Below, one piece after another: positions 8,184 through 16,594 of a stretch of 64,000 bases of DNA. Position numbers and translations under genes: made by a program. Source of the stretch: Amycolatopsis nalaikhensis (lineage in GTDB: Bacteria > Actinomycetota > Actinomycetes > Mycobacteriales > Pseudonocardiaceae); NCBI RefSeq assembly GCF_030264295.1, contig NZ_CP127173.1:1123501-1187500 (forward strand), read 5' to 3'. Positions within the stretch are counted from its first letter, which is position 1. Every line of letters begins with the position of its first letter. The notes below the pieces were generated by a model. It was given only the letters and a program-made list of their open reading frames with translations, was not told the origin of the DNA and did not search any database.

Positions 8184-8840
8184 TCAGCCCGGGGCGACCG
8201 CCCGCCCGGTCTGCGGCGAGATCATTCCCGCGCACAGGCCGCGGCTCGCCAGGGTCTGCGCGATCCGGGGGATCGCCGCCCGGGTGTTGGCCGGCCATTC
8301 GTGCATCAGGATGATCTGGCCGTTCTGCAGCCGGGCGTTGGCCGCGACGATCGCGTCCACGCTCGCGCCGTTCCAGTCCTGGGAGTCCACGTCCCAGATG
8401 ATCTGGCGCAAGCCGTACTTCGACGCCACCGTCTGGACCGTCGAATTCGTCTCCCCGTACGGCGGCCGGAACAGCCGGGGCGTTCCGCCGCCGCCCGAGG
8501 CGATCGCCTGCTGGGTGCGGCCGATCTCGGAGTCCACTTGGGACTGGCCGAGCTGGGTCAGGTGCGGGTGGGTGTAGCTGTGGTTGCCGACCCACATGCC
8601 CGCGCTCACCTGCGCCGCCACCTGGGCCGGGTACGCCGCCGCGTACTGGCCCTCGTTGAACATCGTGGCCCGCAACCCGTTCTGCCGCAACGCACTCAGC
8701 AACGCCGGGGTGTTCCCGGACGACGGCCCGTCGTCGAACGTCAGGCCGACGTACCCGGTGCACGCCGCCGCGTGGGCCGCCGGGGTGACGGCCACCGCGC
8801 TCGAGACCGCCAACGCCGCGGCCAGGATCCAGGGTCGCAC
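8184..8840 (-). CDS. Secreted polysaccharide deacetylase, CE4 (probable acetylxylan esterase)
   Basis: A 218-residue secreted NodB-fold enzyme with signal peptide ending AAHAA. All CE4 motifs are visible: TFDDGPS with Asp36 (base) and Asp37 (metal), HSYTHPHL (metal histidines), RPPYGE, DVDSQDW and LMHEW (catalytic His). The family removes acetyl groups from xylan, chitin or peptidoglycan. Because its GTG start lies three bases after the xylanase stop, acetylxylan is the likeliest substrate, as in Streptomyces xylanase-esterase pairs. There is no carbohydrate-binding module. Confidence 0.88.
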   Translation of the reverse strand: MRPWILAAALAVSSAVAVTPAAHAAACTGYVGLTFDDGPSSGNTPALLSALRQNGLRATMFNEGQYAAAYPAQVAAQVSAGMWVGNHSYTHPHLTQLGQSQVDSEIGRTQQAIASGGGGTPRLFRPPYGETNSTVQTVASKYGLRQIIWDVDSQDWNGASVDAIVAANARLQNGQIILMHEWPANTRAAIPRIAQTLASRGLCAGMISPQTGRAVAPG

Positions 8841-8843
8841 CGC

Positions 8844-9503
8844 TCAGCCCACCGTCAGGTTGGAGCTGCCGCTGCTCTGGTAGCCCTCGGTCGCGAGGAT
8901 CATGTAGTAGTTGAAGCTGCCCAGCCGCATGCCGTAGCGCGCCCACGCGTCGAAGTGGTTGCCCGTCGTGATGGTGCCGCCGGTCTTCTTCTGCTGGCGG
9001 ACGCTCCAGTACTGGTTGAACGTCTTCGTGCCTTCCACCGACGGCGCGTTGTACCGCGTGGTCTGGTAGATGTCGTACGTGCCGCCGTCGCTGGTGACCG
9101 TGCCCTTGTACGTCCCGGTCGGCCGGTAGGTGCCCCAGTTGTCGACGATGTAGTACTCGACGAGCGGGTTCGACGTCCAGCCGTAGAGCGCGAGGTAGCC
9201 GTTGCCCGACGGGTTGAAGCTGCCGGAGTAGCTGACCGTCCGGCGGCTGCCGTTGCTCCAGCCCTTGCCGCCGACGAAGTTCCCGACGTTGCTCCAGTTC
9301 ATCCGGTAGTTGCCGCCGGAACCCAGCGTCATCTGGACCGAGCCGCCGCCGTCGGTCCAGAACGAGTAGTAGTACCCGCCGTTGTTCCCGGTCTGGCTGG
9401 TGGTGATGACGGTGTCGGCCCGGGCGACCCCGGGCACGAGCGTCGCGATGAGCGCCAGGGCGGCCCCACCGGCGAACACCCTGAAGCGGTTCTTGGTGAG
9501 CAT
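8844..9503 (-). CDS. Secreted endo-1,4-beta-xylanase, GH11
   Basis: A 219-residue secreted xylanase. The signal peptide ends GVARA, giving a mature enzyme of about 190 residues, a normal single GH11 jelly roll. Signature blocks are visible, with the nucleophile Glu116 in [12 protein letters not shown] and acid/base Glu206 in [11 protein letters not shown]. There is no linker or carbohydrate-binding module, unlike S. lividans XlnB. ATG 9503 has GAGGAGG upstream; the longer reading frame is out of family. It is the first gene of a two-gene xylan-degrading operon. Two TTTCG copies 10 bases apart (9581, 9591) upstream may be part of its control region. Confidence 0.95.
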   Translation of the reverse strand: MLTKNRFRVFAGGAALALIATLVPGVARADTVITTSQTGNNGGYYYSFWTDGGGSVQMTLGSGGNYRMNWSNVGNFVGGKGWSNGSRRTVSYSGSFNPSGNGYLALYGWTSNPLVEYYIVDNWGTYRPTGTYKGTVTSDGGTYDIYQTTRYNAPSVEGTKTFNQYWSVRQQKKTGGTITTGNHFDAWARYGMRLGSFNYYMILATEGYQSSGSSNLTVG

Positions 9504-9626
9504 GCTTCCTCCTCGTCGAGGCTGGCAGGCGAGCCAGGATGGCGAAAGCATGCGATCGACATCGCTGGTGGGGCAATAACTTTCGATAAGTTTCGGGAGT
9601 ACGGCAGGGTTTCCCGATCGCCCGCG

Positions 9627-9659
9627 TTTCATCCGGATTTCATCGCCCCCGCCTAGCGT
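9627..9659 (+). promoter_or_regulatory. Promoter with 11-bp-spaced TTTCAT direct repeats
   Basis: TTTCAT occurs at 9627 and 9638 (11-bp spacing, typical of OmpR/PhoB-type regulator sites), and a TAGCGT -10 box at 9654-9659 stands 6 bases before ATG 9666. The same arrangement precedes the second Sel1 gene. Confidence 0.5.
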
Positions 9660-9665
9660 CGCGGC

Positions 9666-10166
9666 ATGCGCGGGGACGAGTTGTACCAGGCGGGGTACCG
9701 GTTGGAGCGCGGCGGTTCCGTCGCGGATCTGCCCGAAATCGAACACCTCTACCGGCGGAGCGCGGCGGCCGGCTCGGCGGCGGCGATGGCCCGGCTCGGG
9801 CTGCTCCTCGAAGGGCGGACGCGCGCGGAATTCGAAGGCCACTGGCCCGGCCGGGCCGTCGGAAACCTCGCCGAAGCCGCCGAGTGGTACCGGCGGGGTG
9901 CCGAACGCGGGGATCCGCACGCCGCCTTTTCCCTGGGGCGCCTGTACTCCGAGAAGCTCGGCGACTGGACCAAAGCCGAACCGTGGTACCGGCGAGCCGC
10001 CCGCGGTGGCCACGACGAAGCCCGCCGGCGGCTGGCCGGTGGCCCGCACGGTGAGCCGTGGCCGTCCCGGGAAAACCGGCCGGACGGCGGCTGGGCCGTG
10101 CTGGCCGCCGTCGTGGGGCTGGCCGTGCTGCTCGCCCTCGTCGCGTTCGTGGTCACGATCGGCTGA
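9666..10166 (+). CDS. Sel1-repeat membrane protein, copy 1
   Basis: A 166-residue protein with about three Sel1/TPR-like helical repeats ([26 protein letters not shown] and [19 protein letters not shown]) and a C-terminal membrane helix (about 143-163), so the repeats probably face the cytoplasm, tail-anchored. Sel1 repeats mediate protein contacts; no enzyme motif is present. It is a clear paralogue of the gene at 11400, in the same orientation and with the same promoter layout, so the pair arose by tandem duplication. Start ATG 9666 fits a leaderless transcript. Confidence 0.75.
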   Translation: MRGDELYQAGYRLERGGSVADLPEIEHLYRRSAAAGSAAAMARLGLLLEGRTRAEFEGHWPGRAVGNLAEAAEWYRRGAERGDPHAAFSLGRLYSEKLGDWTKAEPWYRRAARGGHDEARRRLAGGPHGEPWPSRENRPDGGWAVLAAVVGLAVLLALVAFVVTIG

Positions 10167-10173
10167 GCTGGCG

Positions 10174-10202
10174 TTTCACCGGAATTTCAGCGCACCGGCC
10201 TA
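10174..10202 (+). promoter_or_regulatory. Promoter half cut off by IS630 insertion
   Basis: TTTCAC at 10174 and TTTCAG at 10185 keep the 11-bp spacing of the 9627 promoter, and the TA at 10201 lies 16 bases after the second repeat start, as in copy 1. The rest of the -10 box now lies beyond the insertion at 11387. Confidence 0.5.
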
Positions 10203-11386
10203 GTGCCGTATCAAGCAACGTTGGGTAGGTAATCCGGTCGGCGGATCTTGGAGTTGACGGCGAAGTGGCGCTTGGGGTGGCAGTGGCGGTTGCGCCAGCG
10301 CAGGTAGCCCGCGATCGCTGTCTCCTGGGCGGCGTGGCTGGGGTAGTCGCTGCCGTCGAGGGTGAAGTAGCGAACCGCGGTGAACTCGCACTCGATCCAG
10401 TTCAACCACGAGGCGTTGGTGGGCGTGTAGACCAGCTCGATGCCGTTGGCGGCGCACCACGCGGTGACCTCGACCTTGCCGTGCGGTCCGTAGTTGTCGC
10501 AAACCAGGTAGAGCTTCCCGGCCGGGAAGCGGCGGCGGATTTGCTTGCAGAAGTCGAGGAACTGCGGCCAGCGTTTGCGGTCACGGAACCGGTAGAACAT
10601 CTGCCCGGTGGCGAGGTCGAGCGCGGCGAACATGTGCCGGATGCCCTTGGTGCGGGTGTAGGTCGCGCGCAGGCGGGCCGGTCGGCTGCGAGGAAACCAG
10701 CCGCGACCGGGACGGGGTTGCAGGTTCAGCGGCCCGAACTCGTCGACGCAGATCACCCGTCCGTCGGCGGGTGGGTGGTCGTAGAGGTCGAGGATGCGGG
10801 TCTTCTTCGATATGAAGTCCGGGTCCTTGCTGGCTTTCCAGGTCTTCGTCGCCTGCCAGGACACGCCCTCTTGGCGCAGGATCTGCCGGACGGTTTCGGT
10901 GCTCACCTTGATCCAGGCGTGGTCGGTGAGGTAGTCGACCAGCTTGGCCAGGCTCCAGGTCGTGAACGGCAACCCCAGTTCGGTCGGTTTGCAGGCGGCG
11001 ACGCGGCAGATCTGTTCACGGGCGGCCGGCCCGAACTTACGAGGTCGGCCGCCCTTCCATTTTGGGGACAACGCCGCGAACCCAGAGTCGTTGAACGCGT
11101 GGATCACCTCCCGCACATATCCCTCGGTCGCGGCGAACCTCGTCGCGATCTCTCCCGCGGACCGACCCTGCGACGAGGCCAGCACGATCCCGGACCGCCG
11201 CAGACGCACCCGATCCCGAGTCGACCTCGTGATCTTGACCAGCCGCTGCGCTTCTTCGGGCTCCAACGACCGCGCGAACACCTCCGGCTGACGCGCCATC
11301 CCTCACCTCCACCGGCCAGCCTCGCGCTCACCGGCCCGGATGTCCACGCGACACGGTTACCGCGTCAACGTTCCTTGATGAGGCAC
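10203..11386. mobile_element. IS630-family insertion sequence, 1,184 bp, complete
   Basis: The element is flanked by a TA on each side (10201-10202 and 11387-11388), the target duplication of IS630/Tc1-like elements. Its ends are inverted repeats, matching at 19 of 22 positions counting from the flanking TA. It carries one intact transposase on the minus strand. It landed in the -10 region of the second Sel1 gene. Confidence 0.9.
10211..11299 (-). CDS. IS630-family transposase (DDE)
   Basis: A 362-residue transposase. The N-terminal half has helix-turn-helix domains (RSAGEIATRFAATEGYVREVI and a winged HTH_32-like block near residues 120-150). The catalytic acidic residues are intact: Asp in VICVDEFGP, Asp in YLVCDNYGPH and Glu in ASWLNWIECEF. 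It fills almost the whole element. No frameshift or stop is present, so it may be active or recently inserted. Confidence 0.95.
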   Translation of the reverse strand: MARQPEVFARSLEPEEAQRLVKITRSTRDRVRLRRSGIVLASSQGRSAGEIATRFAATEGYVREVIHAFNDSGFAALSPKWKGGRPRKFGPAAREQICRVAACKPTELGLPFTTWSLAKLVDYLTDHAWIKVSTETVRQILRQEGVSWQATKTWKASKDPDFISKKTRILDLYDHPPADGRVICVDEFGPLNLQPRPGRGWFPRSRPARLRATYTRTKGIRHMFAALDLATGQMFYRFRDRKRWPQFLDFCKQIRRRFPAGKLYLVCDNYGPHGKVEVTAWCAANGIELVYTPTNASWLNWIECEFTAVRYFTLDGSDYPSHAAQETAIAGYLRWRNRHCHPKRHFAVNSKIRRPDYLPNVA

Positions 11387-11392
11387 TAGCTT
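11387..11392 (+). promoter_or_regulatory. -10 box TAGCTT regenerated by the TA duplication
   Basis: TAGCTT stands 7 bases before ATG 11400, like the copy 1 box. The upstream repeats are now 1.18 kb away, and I see no good replacement -35 at the IS end. Confidence 0.45.
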
Positions 11393-11399
11393 CCGCGGA

Positions 11400-11972
11400 A
11401 TGACCGCGAACGAGCTCTTCCAGGCCGCCTACCAGCTGGAGTTCTTCGGCTCGCTGGAGGATCTGCCCGAGATCGAGCGCCGCTACCGGGAAGCCGCGGC
11501 AGCCGGGTCACCTGACGCGATGGCGCGGCTCGGGCTGATCGTCGAGGGCCAGACCCGCGCCACCATGGAGGGACGCCCACCCAACGAAGGCGTCGGCGAC
11601 CTCGCCGAAGCCGCCGAGTGGTACCGGAAGGCCGCCGAACTGGGCCACGCGCAGGCCGCCTACTTCCTCGGCCGCCTGTACGCCGAGAAGCTGGGCGACT
11701 GGTCGCGGGCCGAACCGTGGTACCGGAAAGCCGCCGCGGGCGGGAACAACGCCGCCAAGCAGGACCTGGCGGAGGGCCCGCACGGGGTCGTGCGGCGGCG
11801 CGCCGTGGACATGTGGCTCTCCTCCGGCGAACCACCGCCCGACACCCCGGGGGCACCACCGCGGCCGCGGCACAGCAGCGGCACCGAGAACGGCGGCTGC
11901 GCGGTGCTGGCCGTCGCCGCGATCCTGCCCGTCCTGCTCGTTTTCCCCGCCCTGCTCACGAAAACGGCCTGA
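11400..11972 (+). CDS. Sel1-repeat membrane protein, copy 2
   Basis: A 190-residue paralogue of the 9666 gene: same N-terminus pattern (ELFQAAYQLEFFGSLEDLPEIERRYREAAAAGSPDAMARLG), same repeats (EWYRKAAELGHAQAAYFLGRLYAEKLGDWSRAEPWYRKAAAGG), a longer Pro-rich linker (about 140-160) and a C-terminal membrane helix (about 166-186). The coding sequence is intact, but an IS630 element separates it from its upstream regulatory repeats, so expression is probably changed or lost. Confidence 0.75.
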   Translation: MTANELFQAAYQLEFFGSLEDLPEIERRYREAAAAGSPDAMARLGLIVEGQTRATMEGRPPNEGVGDLAEAAEWYRKAAELGHAQAAYFLGRLYAEKLGDWSRAEPWYRKAAAGGNNAAKQDLAEGPHGVVRRRAVDMWLSSGEPPPDTPGAPPRPRHSSGTENGGCAVLAVAAILPVLLVFPALLTKTA

Positions 11973-11979
11973 ACAGACT

Positions 11980-12010
11980 CCGGGCGCCGGCCGAGGGGGA
12001 CGGCGCCCGG
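11980..12010. terminator. Bidirectional hairpin terminator
   Basis: CCGGGCGCCG (11980-11989) pairs with CGGCGCCCGG (12001-12010) around an 11-base loop, between the converging Sel1 and FtsX-type genes. Confidence 0.7.
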
Positions 12011-12014
12011 TCCC

Positions 12015-14552
12015 CTACTCCCGCAGCCCGATCGCCTCGACCGGGCGGGCCCGCGACGCCACCCGCGTCGCGATCCCCATCGCCGCCATCCCGAGCAGCA
12101 CCGCCCCGCCGATGATTCCGAAGTAGACGGTGAGTGGCCCGGACGGGAGCGGGTCGCCGCGCAGGCCCACGTTGAGCAACCCCAGCGGTACCAACGCCAC
12201 CAGCGTCCCGGCGACGACCGCGATCCCGACCGTCACCAGCGCCTCGAGCCGCATCATGTGCCGCACCTGGCGGCGCGTCGTGCCGATCAGGCGCAGCAAC
12301 GCGAACTCGCGGGCCCGCTGCGCCGTCGTCAGGACCAGCGTGTTGGCCACCGAAATCGCGAGGTACCCGACGATCACGCCGACCGCGACCAGGTTCAGGT
12401 AGAACTGCGCCTGCCGCTCACCGCCCTCGGGCGCGGCGATCGACGCGGCGGGCGCGACCGTCAAACCCGGGTACGGCAAGGCTTTCAGCGCCGCCGACAC
12501 CGCCGCCGGGTCCGCGTCCGGGGAACGCCGGACCAGCACCGAGTCGTCGAGGCGGCCGCCGGTGTGCTGCCGCGCCAGCTCGACCGGCAGCACGAAGTCG
12601 CCGAACGCCTTGTCCCGCGTGTACGTCGCCACCAGCCGCAGTTTCGCCGGAACGCCGTCGCCGAAGTAGAACTCGACGTCGTCGCCGAGCTTCTTGTCCA
12701 GCCAGTCCGCTTCCGACCGGCTCAACGCCACGGTTTCGCCGGTCAGTTCGGTGAGGTTCCCGGCGTCGACGCCGAGTTCGAGCGCGCCCCGGACCTTGTC
12801 GCCCGCCAGGCCCTGCGCGGCGTTCCGCTGGACGTCCATGCCGTCGCCAACCGTCGTCGCCGTGATCACCGACGTCCGCACCACCGGCGTCGCGGCCGCC
12901 ACCCCCGGCAGCCCGCCGATCGCCGCGGCGGCCTCCGGCGAGACCCCGGCCGGGCTGGTCACGACGTAGTCGGCGGTCGTCGACCGCGCGGACTCCTCCG
13001 CCACGGCCGCGGTCGCGGACGTCTGGCTGTAGAACGTCGACAGCGCGAACGCGATCGCCAGCACCAGCGGGGTCACGGCCGCCGCGACGCGCCGGGTGTT
13101 CGCCACGGCGTTGGCCCCGGCCAGGTAACCGCTGATCCGCCAAACCCGCCCGAGCACCGGCGCGAGCACGCGCACCAGCAGCCCGGTCACCTGCGGGCCC
13201 ACGACCGCCAGTCCGATGACGACGACCAGGGTCGCCATCGTCGAGATCGCCGTCGCCACCTCGCCGTGGAGGAACAGCGGCACCAGCGCGCCGCCGAAAC
13301 CGACCGCCACCAGCCCCCAGCCGGTGAGGACCCGGACGCGGCCCAGCTCACGCCGTTCGACCGCGGCCTCCCCCAGGGCCTCGACCGGCCGGATCGACGA
13401 CGGCCGCCGCGCCGCCGCCCACGCGGCCAGCCGGGCCGCGCCCAGCCCGAGCAGCACGGCGGCGAGGGACGGCAGCGGGCTCAACGCCAGCTCGAACTCG
13501 GGTGGGACGACGCCGATCGCGGCGAACGCGTCCCGCAGCACGGACGCGAGCGCGAGTCCCAGCACGCCGCCGAGCACCCCGGCGACGAGCGCGACCAACG
13601 TCGTCTCCGCGCCGATGAGCTGCCGGATCTGCCGCGGGGTCGCCGCGACCGCGCGCAGCAGCGCGAACTCCCGGCGCCGCTGGTTGATGGTCAGCGCCAG
13701 GGTGCTCGCGACCACGAACACGGCCACCAGCAACGCGAAGCCGCCGAACGACCCGGCGATGGCCAGCAGCAGCGTCCGCGTCTGGCTGACGTCGAGGAAC
13801 TCGACGGAGCTGCGCTCGACGCCGGTGGTCACCTCGACGTCCGGTGCGGCCGCGCGCACCCGTTCCGCCAGGGCTTCCGGCGCGACGCCCGGCTCGGCCA
13901 GGACGCCGATGGCGTGCGCCCGGCCCGGCTGTCCCGCCAGGTCCGCGGCCCGCGCCGGGGTGAAGAACAGCGCGGACTGCCGCGAAAGGCCGTCGACGAC
14001 GCCGGTCACCCGGAACGTCTCCGGCACCGACCGCGTCGCGATCCGCACCTGCCCCCCGACGGCCACCCCGGCGCGGCGGGCCAGGTCGGCGTCGAGGACG
14101 ACGTCGCCGGGCGCGGCCGGTGGCTGTCCCGCCCGGAGGGTGAACGGCGCCAGCGCGGCCGTGTCCCAGCCGTGGCCCAGGGATTCCGCGCCGCCGAGCA
14201 CCTGGCCGTCGCCGGTCACTACGTGCGCGGGGAAGCTCCGCTCGGCGACCGCCGCGCGGACGCCGGGCACCCCGGCGATCTTCCCGGCCAGGTCCGCCGG
14301 GACCGTCGGCTGCTCGCCGACCTGCTCGAAGGTGAGCGCGTCGGCGCCCGGCGGCCGCACGGTCTGGGCGCCGCCGACGACGACGGCCGCGGCGGCGTAC
14401 CGCTGGGTCGGGACCCCGGCACGCAGGCCGGACTCCATGAGCACCCCGCAGGCCGCCACCAAAGCCGTACCGCACAGGATCGCGACGAACGCGCCGGTGA
14501 ACCCACCGAGCCTGCTGCGGATCGTCTGCCAAGCCAGCGTCAGCACGTTCAC
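12015..14552 (-). CDS. ABC transporter permease, FtsX/MacB type
   Basis: An 845-residue permease with two FtsX domains: one near residues 260-380 (ends in the FALLRAVAATPRQIRQLIGAE coupling motif) and one at the C-terminus (REFALLRLIGTTRRQVRHMMRLE). An N-terminal membrane helix and two large extracellular MacB_PCD-like domains alternate with about ten membrane helices. Such proteins export lipids, peptides or antibiotics, or transmit signals to envelope enzymes. GTG 14552 overlaps the ATPase stop by 4 bases; a GTG one codon upstream is possible. It works with the ATPase at 14549 and is probably controlled by the two-component system next door. Confidence 0.9.
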   Translation of the reverse strand: MNVLTLAWQTIRSRLGGFTGAFVAILCGTALVAACGVLMESGLRAGVPTQRYAAAAVVVGGAQTVRPPGADALTFEQVGEQPTVPADLAGKIAGVPGVRAAVAERSFPAHVVTGDGQVLGGAESLGHGWDTAALAPFTLRAGQPPAAPGDVVLDADLARRAGVAVGGQVRIATRSVPETFRVTGVVDGLSRQSALFFTPARAADLAGQPGRAHAIGVLAEPGVAPEALAERVRAAAPDVEVTTGVERSSVEFLDVSQTRTLLLAIAGSFGGFALLVAVFVVASTLALTINQRRREFALLRAVAATPRQIRQLIGAETTLVALVAGVLGGVLGLALASVLRDAFAAIGVVPPEFELALSPLPSLAAVLLGLGAARLAAWAAARRPSSIRPVEALGEAAVERRELGRVRVLTGWGLVAVGFGGALVPLFLHGEVATAISTMATLVVVIGLAVVGPQVTGLLVRVLAPVLGRVWRISGYLAGANAVANTRRVAAAVTPLVLAIAFALSTFYSQTSATAAVAEESARSTTADYVVTSPAGVSPEAAAAIGGLPGVAAATPVVRTSVITATTVGDGMDVQRNAAQGLAGDKVRGALELGVDAGNLTELTGETVALSRSEADWLDKKLGDDVEFYFGDGVPAKLRLVATYTRDKAFGDFVLPVELARQHTGGRLDDSVLVRRSPDADPAAVSAALKALPYPGLTVAPAASIAAPEGGERQAQFYLNLVAVGVIVGYLAISVANTLVLTTAQRAREFALLRLIGTTRRQVRHMMRLEALVTVGIAVVAGTLVALVPLGLLNVGLRGDPLPSGPLTVYFGIIGGAVLLGMAAMGIATRVASRARPVEAIGLRE

Positions 14553-15292
14553 CACTCCCCGAGGTGCGTCATCCGCTCCGCCACCCGCTCGGGCGTGGGG
14601 TGCGGGAGGTGCCCGGCCAGCCTGCCGTCGGCCAGGAAGAGCGCGCCGTGCGCGGCCGAGGCCGCGACCGGGTCGTGGGTCACCATCAGCACGGTCTGGC
14701 CCATCCCCTCGACGACGGCACGGAGCAGGTCGAGGACCTGCCGCGCGGTGCGCGTGTCGAGGGCGCCGGTCGGCTCGTCGGCCAGCACGACGTCGGGCCG
14801 CGTGACGAGCGCCCGCGCGATCGCGACGCGCTGCTGCTGCCCACCCGACAGCTCCGCCGGGCGGTGTTCGAGCCGGTTCGCCATCCCGACGCCCTCGACG
14901 ACCTCCCGCAGCCACCGCGGGTCCGGCTTCCGGCCGGCCAGCCGCAGCGGCAGGGTGATGTTCTGCAGCACGTTCAGCGACGGCATCAGGTTGTAGGCCT
15001 GGAAGACGAACCCGATCCGGGTGCGCCGCAGCCGCGTCAGCTCACCCTCCTTGAGCCCGCCGATCTCGGTGCCGCCGAGCAGCACCCGCCCCGACGTCGG
15101 CCGGTCCAGCCCGGCCGCGCAGTGCAGGAAGGTGCTCTTGCCCGAGCCGGACGGGCCCATCACCGCGGTGAACGTGCCCCGCTCCACCGTCACCGAGACG
15201 CCGTCGAGGGCGGTGACGGCGCCGTCCCCCGAGCCGTACACCTTCCGCACCGCGGACAGTTCCAGCGCGTGCGCTGTGGTCATCGTTTTCAC
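14549..15292 (-). CDS. ABC transporter ATPase, MacB/LolD type
   Basis: A 247-residue ATPase with Walker A GPSGSGKST, Q-loop (VFQAYNLMPSL), signature LSGGQQQRVAIARAL, Walker B VVLADEPTGALD and H-loop (LMVTHDP), the classic LolD/MacB set. It powers the FtsX permease at 12015. I chose GTG 15292 because TAGTTT lies exactly 7 bases upstream, giving a leaderless mRNA; ATG 15283 is the alternative. The 22-bp operator at 15349-15370 and a CGGGATCG element lie at the same distances as in the promoter of the small membrane gene at 17310, so both are probably targets of the response regulator at 16582. Confidence 0.92.
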   Translation of the reverse strand: MKTMTTAHALELSAVRKVYGSGDGAVTALDGVSVTVERGTFTAVMGPSGSGKSTFLHCAAGLDRPTSGRVLLGGTEIGGLKEGELTRLRRTRIGFVFQAYNLMPSLNVLQNITLPLRLAGRKPDPRWLREVVEGVGMANRLEHRPAELSGGQQQRVAIARALVTRPDVVLADEPTGALDTRTARQVLDLLRAVVEGMGQTVLMVTHDPVAASAAHGALFLADGRLAGHLPHPTPERVAERMTHLGEW

Positions 15293-15299
15293 GTAAGGA

Positions 15300-15333
15300 A
15301 AACTAGGTTCGCGGCGCGCCCCGATCGATCCCG
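15300..15333 (-). promoter_or_regulatory. ABC exporter promoter (CGGGATCG and TAGTTT)
   Basis: On the minus strand CGGGATCG spans -41 to -34 and TAGTTT -13 to -8 relative to GTG 15292. The same CGGGATCG sits at -41 to -34 of the 17310 gene, with TAGCGT at -13 to -8. Confidence 0.6.
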
Positions 15334-15348
15334 TGGAGGGGAGAACCG

Positions 15349-15370
15349 GGGGTAGCGCGGGCACCACCCC
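15349..15370. promoter_or_regulatory. 22-bp imperfect palindromic operator, copy 1
   Basis: Arms GGGGTAGCGC and GCACCACCCC flank GG; the arms are complementary at 8 of 10 positions. It lies at -57 to -78 from the ABC exporter start and 25 bases before the divergent histidine kinase start. An identical copy is at 17232. It is probably the target of the NarL-type regulator encoded at 16582. Confidence 0.65.
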
Positions 15371-15394
15371 GGTGGTGGGGTGCACACTGTGGGC

Positions 15395-16594
15395 GTGACG
15401 ACCCGCCTGCGTGAGTGCTGGTCGGCGGCTCGTTACCTCGTCGTCGGCGCCGGCACGTCGATGCTGTCGATCTTCGCCCTCACCGGGCTGTTCGCCGTGC
15501 TGCTGCTGTGCCCGTTCGGCGTCGGGATCCCATCGCTGGCCCCGGCGATCCGGCTCGCGCGGTGGCCGGTGGGCGTCGACCGCCGCCGGGCCGCGCGACG
15601 GCTGGGCGAGCCGATCCCCGAGCCCTACCGCGACGGTTCCCCGCTGAAGGACCCGGCGACCCGCCGCGACCTCGCGTGGCTCGCGCTGCACGCGGCGACC
15701 GGGCTGCTGCTCGGCGCGCTGGCCGTCGGCCTGCCGCTGGGCGCGGTCCAGCAGGTCGTCACGGCGTTCGTGTGGCCCGCGGTGCCCGGCGGGATCGAGG
15801 GCTCGCTCGGCATCATGGTGAACTCGTGGCCGCGCGCGGCGCTGACCCTCGTCGTCGGGGCCGCGATGGCCGCGGCCACCCTCCTGCTGCCGCGGGCCGC
15901 GCGCTGGCAGGCCCGCACCGCGCGTTCCCTGCTCTCGCCCGGGCCGGGTGTGGTCCTCGCCGACCGCGTCGCCGAACTGACCGCGACGCGCGCCGCGGCG
16001 CTGGAGGCGCACGGGGCCGAGCTGCGGCGCATCGAGCGTGACCTGCACGACGGGACGCAGGCCCGGATCGCGGCGGTGGTGCTGCAGCTGGGCGTCGCGG
16101 GCCAGCTCTACGAGCGCGACCCGGCGGCGGCGCGCGACCTGCTGGTGAAGGCGCAGGACACGGCGACCGACGCGCTGGCCGAGCTGCGGACGGTCGTGCG
16201 CAGCATCTACCCGCCGCTGCTGAGCGAGCGCGGACTGGCCGGGGCGGTGCGCGCGCTCGCCGAACACTGCCCGGTGCCGACGGCGGTCACCGTCGAGTAC
16301 GAGGCGGGCCGCCCGGCCGCGGTGGAGGCGGCCGCGTACTTCGTCGTCGCGGAGATGCTGGCCAACGTGACCAAGCACGCCGAAGCGTCCGAAGTGGACA
16401 TCACGCTGGGCGGCACGGCTTCGCTGCTGTGCCTGGAAATCCGGGACGACGGCCGCGGCGGCGCGGACGAGTCCCGCGGCAGCGGGCTGGCCGGGATCCG
16501 GCGCCGCGCCGAGGCTTTCGACGGAACCCTGGAGTTGACGAGCCCACCCGGTGGGCCGACCGTGCTGCGAGTGGAGCTGCCATGCGGGTCGTGA
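15395..16594 (+). CDS. Sensor histidine kinase, HisKA_3 type
   Basis: A 399-residue membrane kinase. The N-terminus carries a DUF1707/PspC-like 'sensor' membrane region with four or so helices (about 15-55 and 100-170). The HisKA_3 block is RRIERDLHDGTQARIA with His218, and the ATPase domain has VVAEMLANVTKHA and GSGLAGIRRRAEAFDG. It should phosphorylate the regulator at 16582, whose start lies inside this gene (13-base overlap). GTG 15395 follows a palindrome-rich region with no ribosome site. It is divergent from the ABC exporter it probably controls, a layout common for envelope-stress or antibiotic-sensing systems. Confidence 0.88.
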   Translation: MTTRLRECWSAARYLVVGAGTSMLSIFALTGLFAVLLLCPFGVGIPSLAPAIRLARWPVGVDRRRAARRLGEPIPEPYRDGSPLKDPATRRDLAWLALHAATGLLLGALAVGLPLGAVQQVVTAFVWPAVPGGIEGSLGIMVNSWPRAALTLVVGAAMAAATLLLPRAARWQARTARSLLSPGPGVVLADRVAELTATRAAALEAHGAELRRIERDLHDGTQARIAAVVLQLGVAGQLYERDPAAARDLLVKAQDTATDALAELRTVVRSIYPPLLSERGLAGAVRALAEHCPVPTAVTVEYEAGRPAAVEAAAYFVVAEMLANVTKHAEASEVDITLGGTASLLCLEIRDDGRGGADESRGSGLAGIRRRAEAFDGTLELTSPPGGPTVLRVELPCGS

